Shown here: positions 1 through 7,500 of the stretch, in pieces | Position numbering within the stretch: the stretch's first letter is position 1 | How the letters are laid out: every line of letters starts with the position of its first letter | NCBI GenBank assembly: GCA_002360555.1 | Contig: DEQS01000095.1 | Span: forward strand, 1 to 34,695 | Direction: 5' to 3' | Length of the DNA: 34,695 bases | Source: Chloracidobacterium sp. UBA3360 | GTDB taxonomy: Bacteria > Acidobacteriota > Blastocatellia > Pyrinomonadales > Pyrinomonadaceae | The notes under the pieces: generated by a model | Seen by the model: only the letters and a program-made list of their open reading frames with translations | The model's database searches: none | What the model was told of the DNA's origin: nothing | Made by a program: the position numbers and the translations under genes

Positions 1-60
1 GGCGAGGCTTGCCTCGACGTTGGCTTTATAAAAGAGACCTCGCGGCTACGCCGCCGTTCT
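1..60. other. Two small hairpins at the left edge
   Basis: Two perfect short palindromes lie just before the 21-bp repeat array. CGAGGC (3-8) pairs with GCCTCG (11-16), and GCGGC (42-46) pairs with GCCGC (50-54). They could be the tail of a terminator or of a repeat element from a gene left of the window. No T-tract follows either one, so the role is undecided. Confidence 0.3.
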
Positions 61-249
61 GCGCAATTACCTAAACGTTCCGCGCAACCATTTCACGCAT
101 CGGCGCAATTACCTCACGCATCAGCTCAACCGTTCCACGCACCGGCGCAACCTCTTCACGCATCCGCGCAACCATAAAATCCCTCCGCGCGACCATTCGC
201 ACACCCATATCAACCATTCCATCGCTCCGCGCGACGGTTCCAACGCTCT
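61..249. repeat. Array of nine degenerate 21-bp tandem repeats (array 1)
   Basis: Cut every 21 bases from 61, the sequence falls into nine contiguous units (61-81, 82-102, 103-123, 124-144, 145-165, 166-186, 187-207, 208-228, 229-249). Most begin GCGCAACC or GCGCAATT and carry CACGC near the 3' side. No indel disturbs the register, although the units differ at many positions. There are no spacers, so this is not CRISPR. The array ends exactly at the TTGACA box of the promoter for the 335-994 gene. The period equals two B-DNA turns and also seven codons. On the minus strand the array lies in a 75-codon open frame with a seven-residue periodicity. That frame has no visible RBS and would start inside the plus-strand promoter, so I favour a DNA-level role. 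Confidence 0.9.
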
Positions 250-276
250 TGACAACGGCAAAAATGCGAGTATTAT
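249..276 (+). promoter_or_regulatory. Sigma70-type promoter at the end of array 1
   Basis: TTGACA (249-254) and TATTAT (271-276) are separated by 16 bp, close to the sigma70 consensus. The predicted start near 283 gives a leader of about 50 nt before the ATG at 335. The -35 box shares its first base with the last base of the ninth repeat, so the array occupies the usual activator and UP-element region. Confidence 0.75.
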
Positions 277-334
277 CGTAAAACCGCAGCATTTCCACGG
301 TAAATTAAAAATTTTAGGAGGTTTCCCTGTCTCT

Positions 335-994
335 ATGAATGATTACATTCGCCGCAATTTAGAATCCGGCCAGCGTTGCCGTCAGTGGTTTATTGACTAC
401 TCGTCGATCATCCCGTCCGGAAGTATTTTTGAAACAAAAGCTGCCGCGATGACCGCCGAGGTCAACAACCTTGAGAACACCGCCGGCCAGCAAGAGGCCG
501 CGTTTGGCGAAGGCCTGTCCGCGACCGACGTCAAAGGCTCGGAGCGTCAGGACCTGATCGACATCCTCGATCCCTGCCGCAACGCCGCCCGTGCCGCCGA
601 ATCCGACGTTCCCGGCACCCGCGACCGCTATCGATATTATCGCTCGATGACGCATCAGGCACTGCTCGCCGCCGGACGCAGTTTTGCCGCCGGCGGTGCG
701 ACCGACGAATCCCTGCTCAAGAGCTACGGAGCTCCGTCCGGCTGGCCGGCTCTCGTCACCGCGGCCTGTGACGCTTACGAAGCCGCGTTCGGACAACAGG
801 ATTCGGCCAAGGGCCAGTCCGTCGCTAAAAACGCCGAAGCATACGCAGGCGTCATCGCGATGAACGCCTACAAAACCCAGATCCGCCACTTCGTCAAGAT
901 CTACGCCGCCAACAACCCCGGCGCCCAAGCCGCCTGGAAAACCGCCGCCCACGTAGAATTACCACCAAAGAAAAAGGATCCACCAACGGCTTGA
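335..994 (+). CDS. Helical hypothetical protein downstream of the 21-bp array
   Basis: This 219-aa protein has no signal peptide or membrane segment, so it is probably cytoplasmic. It is rich in Ala and charged residues, is predicted largely helical by eye, and ends in a basic tail (PPKKKDPP). AGGAGG at 316-321, 13 bases upstream, supports the ATG at 335. From memory, the middle (SERQDLIDILDPCRNAAR, then HQALLAAGRSFAAG) and the C-terminal AAWKTAAHVE resemble a broad family of uncharacterised proteins in Acidobacteriota, Planctomycetes and Verrucomicrobia; I cannot verify that here. It has its own promoter directly behind a 21-bp array, as does the gene at 26740-27102, and both proteins end in Lys/Pro-rich tails. 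Function unknown. Confidence 0.85.
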   Translation: MNDYIRRNLESGQRCRQWFIDYSSIIPSGSIFETKAAAMTAEVNNLENTAGQQEAAFGEGLSATDVKGSERQDLIDILDPCRNAARAAESDVPGTRDRYRYYRSMTHQALLAAGRSFAAGGATDESLLKSYGAPSGWPALVTAACDAYEAAFGQQDSAKGQSVAKNAEAYAGVIAMNAYKTQIRHFVKIYAANNPGAQAAWKTAAHVELPPKKKDPPTA

Positions 995-1063
995 ACTTAA
1001 TCGGTTCGAGGTTTGATTTAGTTGAAGCAAACGTAATAACAATTCCCTATAGGAGAAAGCCTA

Positions 1064-1609
1064 ATGAAGAAATTTCTTCCAATCATGTTTTTGATTCTTT
1101 CCGCTTCTGTCTTTAGTCAGATAGTTAAACCAACGCCAGACAAGGAGCAAAGCAAACTTGAAGCCTTCTCTGCTCGCTCGGGAACCGTAATCGAACGTCA
1201 ATTTATTGATATCGGTGAAGTCAGGGGCGTGAAAGTGCAGGTCTACAAGGTTACTGACTTAGTATCCAAAACGAACATTTCGGGTGTGCGATTTGAATAC
1301 ACGGTTCGTTCTCAGTATTCGTCTGATGACAAGGTCGCGGTACTCGATTCGGATGAAGTAGACGGTCTTATCAAGACTATTGATATGCTAAAAGCTACGG
1401 TTTTCCCCTCGACGCGTGATTCTTATACTGAGGTCGAATATCGAAGTCGCAGTGGTTTTGAGGCAGGAGGTTATTATTCGGATAAGAAGTGGACAGCGTT
1501 TCTGAAGCTTGAAAAATATGATTCTAAATCAATGGTCATCATGAGGACGGAAGATCTCGATGCGTTGGTGGCCATTCTCCAGCTAGGAAAGGAAAAAATG
1601 GGTAAGTAA
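1064..1609 (+). CDS. Exported hypothetical protein
   Basis: This 181-aa protein starts with a Sec signal peptide: MKK, then the hydrophobic stretch FLPIMFLILSASVF, with likely cleavage after SVFSQ. The mature part alternates charged and beta-prone segments and has no cysteine cluster or recognised catalytic motif. AGGAG about nine bases upstream supports the ATG at 1064. It is monocistronic: it follows the array-linked gene by 69 bp and converges on the DUF2971 gene. Its codon use looks more AT-rich than that of the 335-994 gene. I recognise no family; periplasmic or cell-surface location is inferred. Confidence 0.75.
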   Translation: MKKFLPIMFLILSASVFSQIVKPTPDKEQSKLEAFSARSGTVIERQFIDIGEVRGVKVQVYKVTDLVSKTNISGVRFEYTVRSQYSSDDKVAVLDSDEVDGLIKTIDMLKATVFPSTRDSYTEVEYRSRSGFEAGGYYSDKKWTAFLKLEKYDSKSMVIMRTEDLDALVAILQLGKEKMGK

Positions 1610-1677
1610 GTCGAGTTACTACGTCGCTACATAAATCCACAGTGAAACTCCCACCATTGTGGTTTGTAATTTACATT

Positions 1678-2523
1678 CTATTCATTCACCACACTCAGGC
1701 TATTCGTATTAAGGTCCGGTTCAATTCGCTTTATTTGAACGTGTGCGAAAGCCGGATCAGACAAGACCTCGTGGACCATATTCTCAGTTTCCTTAGAAAC
1801 CCTGTGACCCAAGATCACTTCTCTAAGGCAGCTTGGGGGAAATTCAAAGAGATGTATCGGTGGTTCAGCTTCAACAATTTCATCAGCATCCTGCAAAGCC
1901 TGTATGATACGCCACTCACGTTCATGACTCCAAGCATCCGGCTTTTGTGAAACAACCTTTGGCATTTCTCCATCTTCTAGAATCTGAATAACAGGAGCCT
2001 CGGCGTAGTAATCCACTTTTACAAGATGTCGCAGATCGTCCTTCTCACTTTTACGTCGATCGAAAAACTCATTTTCTGAATCAAAACCAAGTACAATTCC
2101 GTGATGATTATCTCCATAGCTACCCCACATTACTGGCTGGTTTGGCAGTTCAGTAAGACAAAGAACGCCGGCTTTGTTGAGTTGCTCGTAAAAAATATCG
2201 GGGACTTTGTCAGAAAGTACGTCAAAAATCTGTTTTACAAAATCCAAGCCAAAGCTACTGGCATCGAATCCTTCGTTTGCCTTTTCGTAGACGGCACGTA
2301 TTGTTGGCGCTCCGTCAAAAATCTTATCAGTCTGAGCATCAATTTCTTTTTGCAAATGCTCCTTCGTCATAGATTCTTTAAGTACTGACGCTTCATTAAA
2401 GTTTTGATAGCGTGGCCTAAATTCAAATAAATCATTGAATTCTGACGGCGGCGTAAAGCGCAACTTATTCGACCTAAGGACCCTTTCCCCAAGTCCAGCA
2501 TTGAAGTACTTATAAAGGAGCAT
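1678..2523 (-). CDS. DUF2971 domain-containing protein
   Basis: This 281-aa soluble protein shows the DUF2971 hallmarks: an N-terminal LYKYFNAGLGERVL...LRFTPPSEFNDLFEF segment, CLTE at 122-125, WGSYGDNHHGIVLGFD at 133-148, and HEREWRI around 200-206. DUF2971 proteins are uncharacterised and often lie in accessory regions near defence or toxin genes. No such partner is evident here. The start codon at 2523 has no obvious Shine-Dalgarno, and a hairpin terminator ends about 23 bp upstream of it, so the 5' leader must be very short or absent. The local sequence is AT-richer than the fur-ATPase block, which fits accessory content. Confidence 0.85.
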   Translation of the reverse strand: MLLYKYFNAGLGERVLRSNKLRFTPPSEFNDLFEFRPRYQNFNEASVLKESMTKEHLQKEIDAQTDKIFDGAPTIRAVYEKANEGFDASSFGLDFVKQIFDVLSDKVPDIFYEQLNKAGVLCLTELPNQPVMWGSYGDNHHGIVLGFDSENEFFDRRKSEKDDLRHLVKVDYYAEAPVIQILEDGEMPKVVSQKPDAWSHEREWRIIQALQDADEIVEAEPPIHLFEFPPSCLREVILGHRVSKETENMVHEVLSDPAFAHVQIKRIEPDLNTNSLSVVNE

Positions 2524-2539
2524 GATTAGATTATGATAT

Positions 2540-2575
2540 AAGAAAAGCCGCGAGCATTAAACTCGCGGCCTTTTT
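2540..2575 (-). terminator. Intrinsic terminator after the phasin-like gene
   Basis: A perfect 8-bp GC-rich stem, GCCGCGAG (2547-2554) with CTCGCGGC (2562-2569), closes a 7-nt loop. T-runs flank it on both strands: TTTTC on the minus side and TTTTT on the plus side. For minus-strand transcription it ends the 2597-2908 gene and insulates the DUF2971 gene just below it. It could act in both directions. Confidence 0.75.
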
Positions 2576-2577
2576 CT

Positions 2578-2604
2578 ATTCACGATTCACTATTCACTAT
2601 TCAC
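2578..2604. repeat. Four 7-bp ATTCAC(T/G) direct repeats
   Basis: ATTCAC occurs four times at 7-bp spacing (2578, 2585, 2592 and 2599) across the stop codon of the phasin-like gene. On the minus strand it reads as repeated GTGAATA, so each unit can offer an in-frame or out-of-frame stop at the 3' end. It is a simple short tandem repeat, possibly of slippage origin. Confidence 0.7.
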
Positions 2605-2908
2605 TTTTTTTCGCGCTTGGCTTTTTTGCGGGGCGGGCTTTTGGCTTTGCCGCAGTTGCTTTTGGGGCGGCGGTTTTTGTTTGTGCGGTTGTGGAGGATG
2701 TCGCTTTCTTTACTTCGGCCTCGACCTTGACGCCAAGATCCTGGATGGCATCGCCGGCTTGTTCAAAGACCTTTGTCGCCGATTTGACGACGTAGTTGAA
2801 CGACTCGGTCAATGTCACGACCTCCATTTTCATTAGCTGCGAGATCTTTTGATCAAGCGGCAGGGCCTCAAATTCACTCTGTATCGGGGTTTTTGCTTTT
2901 TCAGTCAT
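2597..2908 (-). CDS. Phasin-like protein with Ala/Lys-rich tail
   Basis: The protein has about 103 aa. An amphipathic helical half (to about residue 65: LDQKISQLMKMEVVTLTESFNYVVKSATKVFEQAG) is followed by a low-complexity Ala/Lys/Pro tail (PKATAAKPKARPAKKPSAKK). This matches the architecture of phasin-like and PHA-granule-associated or histone-H1-like proteins, but no signature settles which. The ATG at 2908 is used here. A TTG six bases upstream (2914) sits at better spacing, 5 nt, from a GGAG box and is a real alternative. Monocistronic with a terminator downstream. Confidence 0.7.
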   Translation of the reverse strand: MTEKAKTPIQSEFEALPLDQKISQLMKMEVVTLTESFNYVVKSATKVFEQAGDAIQDLGVKVEAEVKKATSSTTAQTKTAAPKATAAKPKARPAKKPSAKKSE

Positions 2909-3004
2909 GGTCAATACTTCTCCGGTTCGGTAATGCGTTCACTATGCCTAACGAATATACGATGCGAAATGTTCCGATAGAGTATGTATCTATAACTCAA
3001 CCGT

Positions 3005-3078
3005 CCTTGTTTTCCCTTGGCGTACTTTGCGGCTTTGCGTTAATAATTTCACGCCAAGACGCTAAGCACGCAAAGTAA
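3005..3078. repeat. Imperfect inverted repeat, intergenic palindromic element
   Basis: ACTTTGCGGCTTTGCGTTAA on the left mirrors, with mismatches, the reverse complement of the sequence around 3048-3075 (ACTTTGCGTGCTTAGCGTCTT when read on the minus strand). TTGGCGT and ACGCCAA also appear within the arms. It lies between the Fur-family gene and the phasin-like gene. Its look is that of a dispersed, non-coding palindromic repeat, possibly working as a terminator or attenuator for minus-strand transcription. Confidence 0.55.
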
Positions 3079-3119
3079 AGGAAAAAGTATCAGATACAAG
3101 CCTTTGCCGTAGCTCCATC

Positions 3120-3638
3120 CTAGTGGATCGCCGTTTTGACACGCACACGCGGCTGGGCTCCGGCCGGTGCGGTGTGCGACGCGAGCGATAATTTCTGACA
3201 TTCGGCACACACACCCCACATCCTCAGGCTGTGATGCGTCGGCTTAAAGCCAAATTTGTCCGCCATCTCGTCCTGCATCGATTCGATGTCCGCCGAAAAG
3301 AATTCGATCACCTTGCCGCACTCGGTGCAGATCATGTGGTCGTGGTGGTCGTGGTTGTAATGGTGTTCGTAATAGGTTTTGTTGTCGCCAAAACGGACCT
3401 CCCGTGCGAGCCCTGCTTCGGTAAGCAGTTTTAGCGTGCGATAGACCGTCGTGTGGCCGACGGACGGGTCTTTGCGGTGGACGAGCAGGTAAAGATCGTC
3501 GCTCGTGAGATGGTCTTCGGTGCTCAAAAAGATATCGAGTATCAGGTCACGCTGCCCCGTACGCCGCAAACCCGACGCCTGTATATGCTCGTCGAATATT
3601 GCTTTTTCTACTGTAAATTTTTCTTCTTTTTTGCCCAA
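3120..3638 (-). CDS. fur: Fur-family metal-dependent transcriptional regulator
   Basis: The product has 172 aa. A winged-helix DNA-binding region spans about residues 20-85, with the family signature VGHTTVYRTLKLLTEAGL at 60-77. A His-rich metal site follows (HHYNHDHHDHMICTEC, 92-107). Two CxxC pairs, C104/C107 and C144/C147, are typical of a structural zinc site. Fur, Zur and PerR cannot be told apart from this sequence, so the symbol is family-level. The start appears to be TTG at 3638, with a weak AAGGA about 13 bases upstream. The last 20 residues are a basic extension beyond the usual Fur length. The DUF2520 gene ends 30 bp upstream on the same strand, so cotranscription is likely. Confidence 0.9.
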   Translation of the reverse strand: MGKKEEKFTVEKAIFDEHIQASGLRRTGQRDLILDIFLSTEDHLTSDDLYLLVHRKDPSVGHTTVYRTLKLLTEAGLAREVRFGDNKTYYEHHYNHDHHDHMICTECGKVIEFFSADIESMQDEMADKFGFKPTHHSLRMWGVCAECQKLSLASHTAPAGAQPRVRVKTAIH

Positions 3639-3668
3639 AATGTTCTCAGTATCCTTCGAAATTCGATA

Positions 3669-4496
3669 CTACCATTTCAGTTTTGATTTCGCTATGGAAA
3701 CCTTGGTGCGAAGCGTGTCGATCCGCTCGGGACTGACGCCCTGCTTAGCCGCAAGCTCAAGCGAACGCTCGCCCAGCAGCAGATATATCTCAAGCAGATC
3801 GTCCGAGACGTATTGGTTAAGGGCTCCCAGATGCCGCGTAAATGTCTCGATATCCGCCCGCGCAAACGTCCCCGTAAGCGCCGCCGCCGTCGTCTGTTCG
3901 CCAAGGTTTTGCACCGTGCTGGTGACGAGCGGCAGCAATATCTCTTTGGCGTCAGCGTCCGAGAGCCCGACCTTTGTCATCATCTCCACCGCCGCATCAA
4001 ACAATGCCACCAAATGCCCGCAAGCCGTCACCGCCGACGCGTGATAGAGCGTTTTGAATTTTGTATCGATCGCAAACGGCTTACCGCCGAGATCCCCGAC
4101 GATCTGCTTACCAATCGTGACTGCCTCTTCGTCACCCTCTACACAAAAATAAGCCCCGCGAAACCGCTCCGGCCCCAGTTCCGGGCTGCTCACCGACACA
4201 AGCGGATGTATCGAGCCGGTCTTGCAGCCGGCATCTTTGAGAGCATCAAGGATCGACGAAGGATTTGACCCGCTGGTGTGAAAGACGATAGTTCCGGGCT
4301 TTAGCTTGCCAACCAGCGATTCAGCAACCGTTGTAATTTCGGAGTCCTGCGTTGTAATAAACACAACTTCGGACGATATTTCACCCGCAGTTTCCTCACG
4401 CCCGATCAAATTATCGACCGTATATTTGTCTTTTGGCAGAGCGAGGGCGAGTGCCCCGCCAACGCGCCCAACACCGATGATCGATACGGTTACCAT
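3669..4496 (-). CDS. Rossmann-like and DUF2520 domain-containing protein
   Basis: The 275-aa protein begins with a dinucleotide-binding fold (VTVSIIGVGRVGGALALAL, GxGxxG at 8-13) and continues into an all-helical DUF2520 domain from about residue 125 (SIHPLVSVSS before it, then KTLYHASAVTACGHLVALFDAA). The family resembles NADP-dependent oxidoreductases of the ketopantoate and F420-dependent type, but its substrate is not established. The length is normal. The gene lies 60 bp downstream of the large ATPase gene and 30 bp upstream of fur on the same strand, so the three may be cotranscribed. Confidence 0.9.
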   Translation of the reverse strand: MVTVSIIGVGRVGGALALALPKDKYTVDNLIGREETAGEISSEVVFITTQDSEITTVAESLVGKLKPGTIVFHTSGSNPSSILDALKDAGCKTGSIHPLVSVSSPELGPERFRGAYFCVEGDEEAVTIGKQIVGDLGGKPFAIDTKFKTLYHASAVTACGHLVALFDAAVEMMTKVGLSDADAKEILLPLVTSTVQNLGEQTTAAALTGTFARADIETFTRHLGALNQYVSDDLLEIYLLLGERSLELAAKQGVSPERIDTLRTKVSIAKSKLKW

Positions 4497-4556
4497 ATCG
4501 ATAAAATATAGTTTAGTTGGGCGGTGGTTGAAAGCGGGTGAGGCAGAAATGTTGCG

Positions 4557-7500
4557 TTAGTCGGCGTTAGCAAAGATATCAAGGTTGTCGATCTCGCGTT
4601 CCCAGTCGCTGACCTCACCGGGCAGCAGATCACTGAATTTTTCGAACGCGGTCTTTTTCGGATCGACAGCCGTGTCGGGATTTTTTATCACGGCGGAGAT
4701 CGCTCCTCGCAATAGCTGTATCTCAGCGATCCTCATCCCCGTAAAAGCGGTCACATCTTTCGCACTCGAGAGCCGCTTTTGCAGCTCCGCCGCGGCCTGA
4801 GAATTATGTCCGCCCAGCACGCGGATCGCGTCGGTCAGCTTGTCAGCATTCTCCGTGAGCTTTGCACGAAAGAACACGAGCCCCTGATTGATAATGATCT
4901 CAAGCCGGCTCGACGGGTCCTGACAACGCTCAAACCGCGCGAGACTAAATGAACACGTGCAAAATGGCTTGTTGGCGAGCAACTCGCGAACATCCTCGTT
5001 GCACTCCGAATTTCGCAGATTGCGGACCAGCTTTTTCGCGCCGGCGGCAAAGTGCGGATCAAACCAATCGAGATCGCTAAAACTCTCAAACGCGCTCCAC
5101 TTGTCCGAACGCAAAACCGCTTTCATTTTGTCGGCAACCGGCCGAGAGTTCATCACCGCATCGTGTTTTTCGACATAATAATCGGCAAACGCGGCTTTGA
5201 AATCACGCCAAAGCTCCTCTATCTCGGCCTTGACCGACGGGTCGGCGGTAAAATACGTCGGGCCGATCTTGTCGAGCAACATCAAACGAAGCTGCTCAAC
5301 CTCTGCATCGGCGGTCGTCTCGCAAAGAGCAAGATAATTCGATACCTCATCACGCAGAGCCGCTCCCTGGGTAAAGTAACGCAGGACGATCAGGTCGTTC
5401 TTTTTCTTGTCAAACTCGGCCTCCGAATCCGAGAAAAGGTCGGCAATATTATGCAGACACTGATCGAGCGGGACGGTGTTTTGCACGAGCGCATCGATGC
5501 TTTCAGCTAACGCTCCAAATGTCTTTTTGAGATTCGCGGCCGTTCGCCAGATCGACGAATTGAGGCTCTCGTCGGGCAGGGCTTCAAACTCCTCTAAAAA
5601 TCCTGCCTCACGCCAGTTCGTTAGCCAGCCGGTCAGAGTATCGATCACCATCAGCCGGTCTTCGGATTTTTCGAGCGATTTGATCTGGTGATTACCAGTT
5701 ACGCGGATAGCCCAATCACGAAGGCGTTCGCTCGAATAGACCTCAACAAAAGGCTTCGCGACCCCCGCGATGTCATCCCAGATTATCTGTAGATCAAGCG
5801 AACGCTGATTGATACGATTTCCGCTAAACGTAACAAATTCTAATTGTCGCTGTGCGACTAGGGCAGCTAGAACAAGATGCTGTGCCTCACGCGTCAGGCC
5901 AAACGGAGCCGCTCCCATCCGTGACGCGAGATCATCGAGTGTAACGACCGCCTCGTTTGAGATGTTGACGCCGTCAAACGCTGCCCGCACAAACGGAAGC
6001 TGCATCAGCGACTCAGCCGGGACTGGCACGTATTGGTCTTCGGAAGATTCAACCAAACCCAGAGGCATTGCAAACGTCGCCGCGAGCCGCTGCAATTCAC
6101 CGCTTTGTTGTGCCGAGCTGGCAAAAAACTGTCCGATCAGCCGCGCCGCTTCTTTGACGCCAAGCACGTGTGAAAACTCAGGATGCTCCGGAAATTGCCC
6201 GTCAAAGACAGGTGCAAGCATGATCGTAAAAAGCTGCGACAGCGTATGGGAGGAACGGGCTTCGTCGGTCAGCGGATGCTCGGTGCCGTTAACGATAAGT
6301 CGGCTCTCGGCAAGAAATACACGCTGCCAGATCTTTTCGATCGCAAGCGACTGGATAGGAGCGACGGCGGCAAGCTTGTCTTTGAATTGCTCACGCAGAT
6401 CGGCATCTTTCTGCAAAACGCAGACCCGGCGGATCGTTTCGAGATCGTCCTCGGTCAAGTTCCCAAGCCGCCACCCTATGTGCTGACCGTCATTACCAGC
6501 ATCAAATCCCGCAACCATCGTCCAGTCCGAACGGCCTTTAACAAATTCGACATCAGCACCCGACAGGTTCCAGACAATATCGCCGTGCCTTACCGCACCA
6601 CGCCATTCGACGACGCAGTTGGTCGTGACTTGGCCACTATCAGTAATGTTCAGGTCTGAGAATTTCTCCGAAGCTTGACGCAGCAGCACGAGGGCAATGT
6701 CGTCCGTCGTGACTTCGCCGGCCGCTTCGCCGATTACGCCGTCTATATCTTCTTTGCCGCCAAGCTTGAAACAGTACCTTGACGCATTGCCTTCTCTTTC
6801 GACACGTTCGAACGACTCCGGCATCGCCTCCGCCAGCATATTCAGCAGATGCGGGATATCAATGCCCGTCTGTCCGTCGTCGTTAAAGATCAGCATCGCC
6901 GCGGCGATCTCATCGGCTGTTGTGCCTTGGCCGTCGAGCGACAGCATGAACAGACCCTTGAGTATCAGTTTTGCCTGTAACCGTTGGGTGACCGGTGATT
7001 TCCCGATTATGTCGTGGTCCGCACGGTCAAATGCCCCAAAAGCTCCGTCGAGGTCGCTAACGTGGCGCAACCTATTCTCGACGGCATCAAAAACCTCGTC
7101 GAGGCCTATCAGAGAGTTTGCCGGACGCCCGAGTATCTTTACTCCGGCCTCAGCCGCAAATCCGAGCAACGCGAAATCCTGTAGATAGAGCCTGATAAGC
7201 GGTGCGATCTCAAGCGTCGCCGGGTGCAGCGGATATAGCGACGTAAACCGCTGTTCGCTCCATCTAAACCCAGGTAGCACCGACGCATAATTTTTATAGA
7301 TCTCGTGTAGCAGCGGCAGCGAACGGTCTTGCTTGGAAAAAATATGCGAATCGACGATCTTGTAAAGATGTTCCTGGTCGAGATAGTCGATCGTAAAGCT
7401 CTTTGTGATCGCAAGGTTTGCGCCATCTGCTCCGGCTATATCATCGTCAAGAGCAAGTCCGACAAATATACCCAAAGCTTTTGCGGCTTCGGCGATCTCG

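Noticed and set aside
61..249. CRISPR array
   Set aside because: Units are contiguous and all are related; there are no unique spacers, no 23-47 nt conserved repeat and no cas genes.
71..298. Minus-strand 75-codon ORF as an ordinary gene
   Set aside because: It lies wholly on the repeat array and overlaps the plus-strand promoter; no RBS precedes its ATG (only CCTCC in that orientation). The heptad pattern is kept as a finding, not as a gene.
359..952. Long minus-strand ORF opposite the 219-aa gene
   Set aside because: Antisense shadow of a GC-rich coding sequence; the plus gene has promoter and RBS, the shadow has neither.
1642..1950. Plus-strand ORF of 102 codons
   Set aside because: It is antisense to the 3' part of the DUF2971 gene, which has recognisable family motifs.
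3231..3434. Plus-strand ORF with a run of valines
   Set aside because: The Val run is the antisense of the His-rich metal site of the Fur-family protein.
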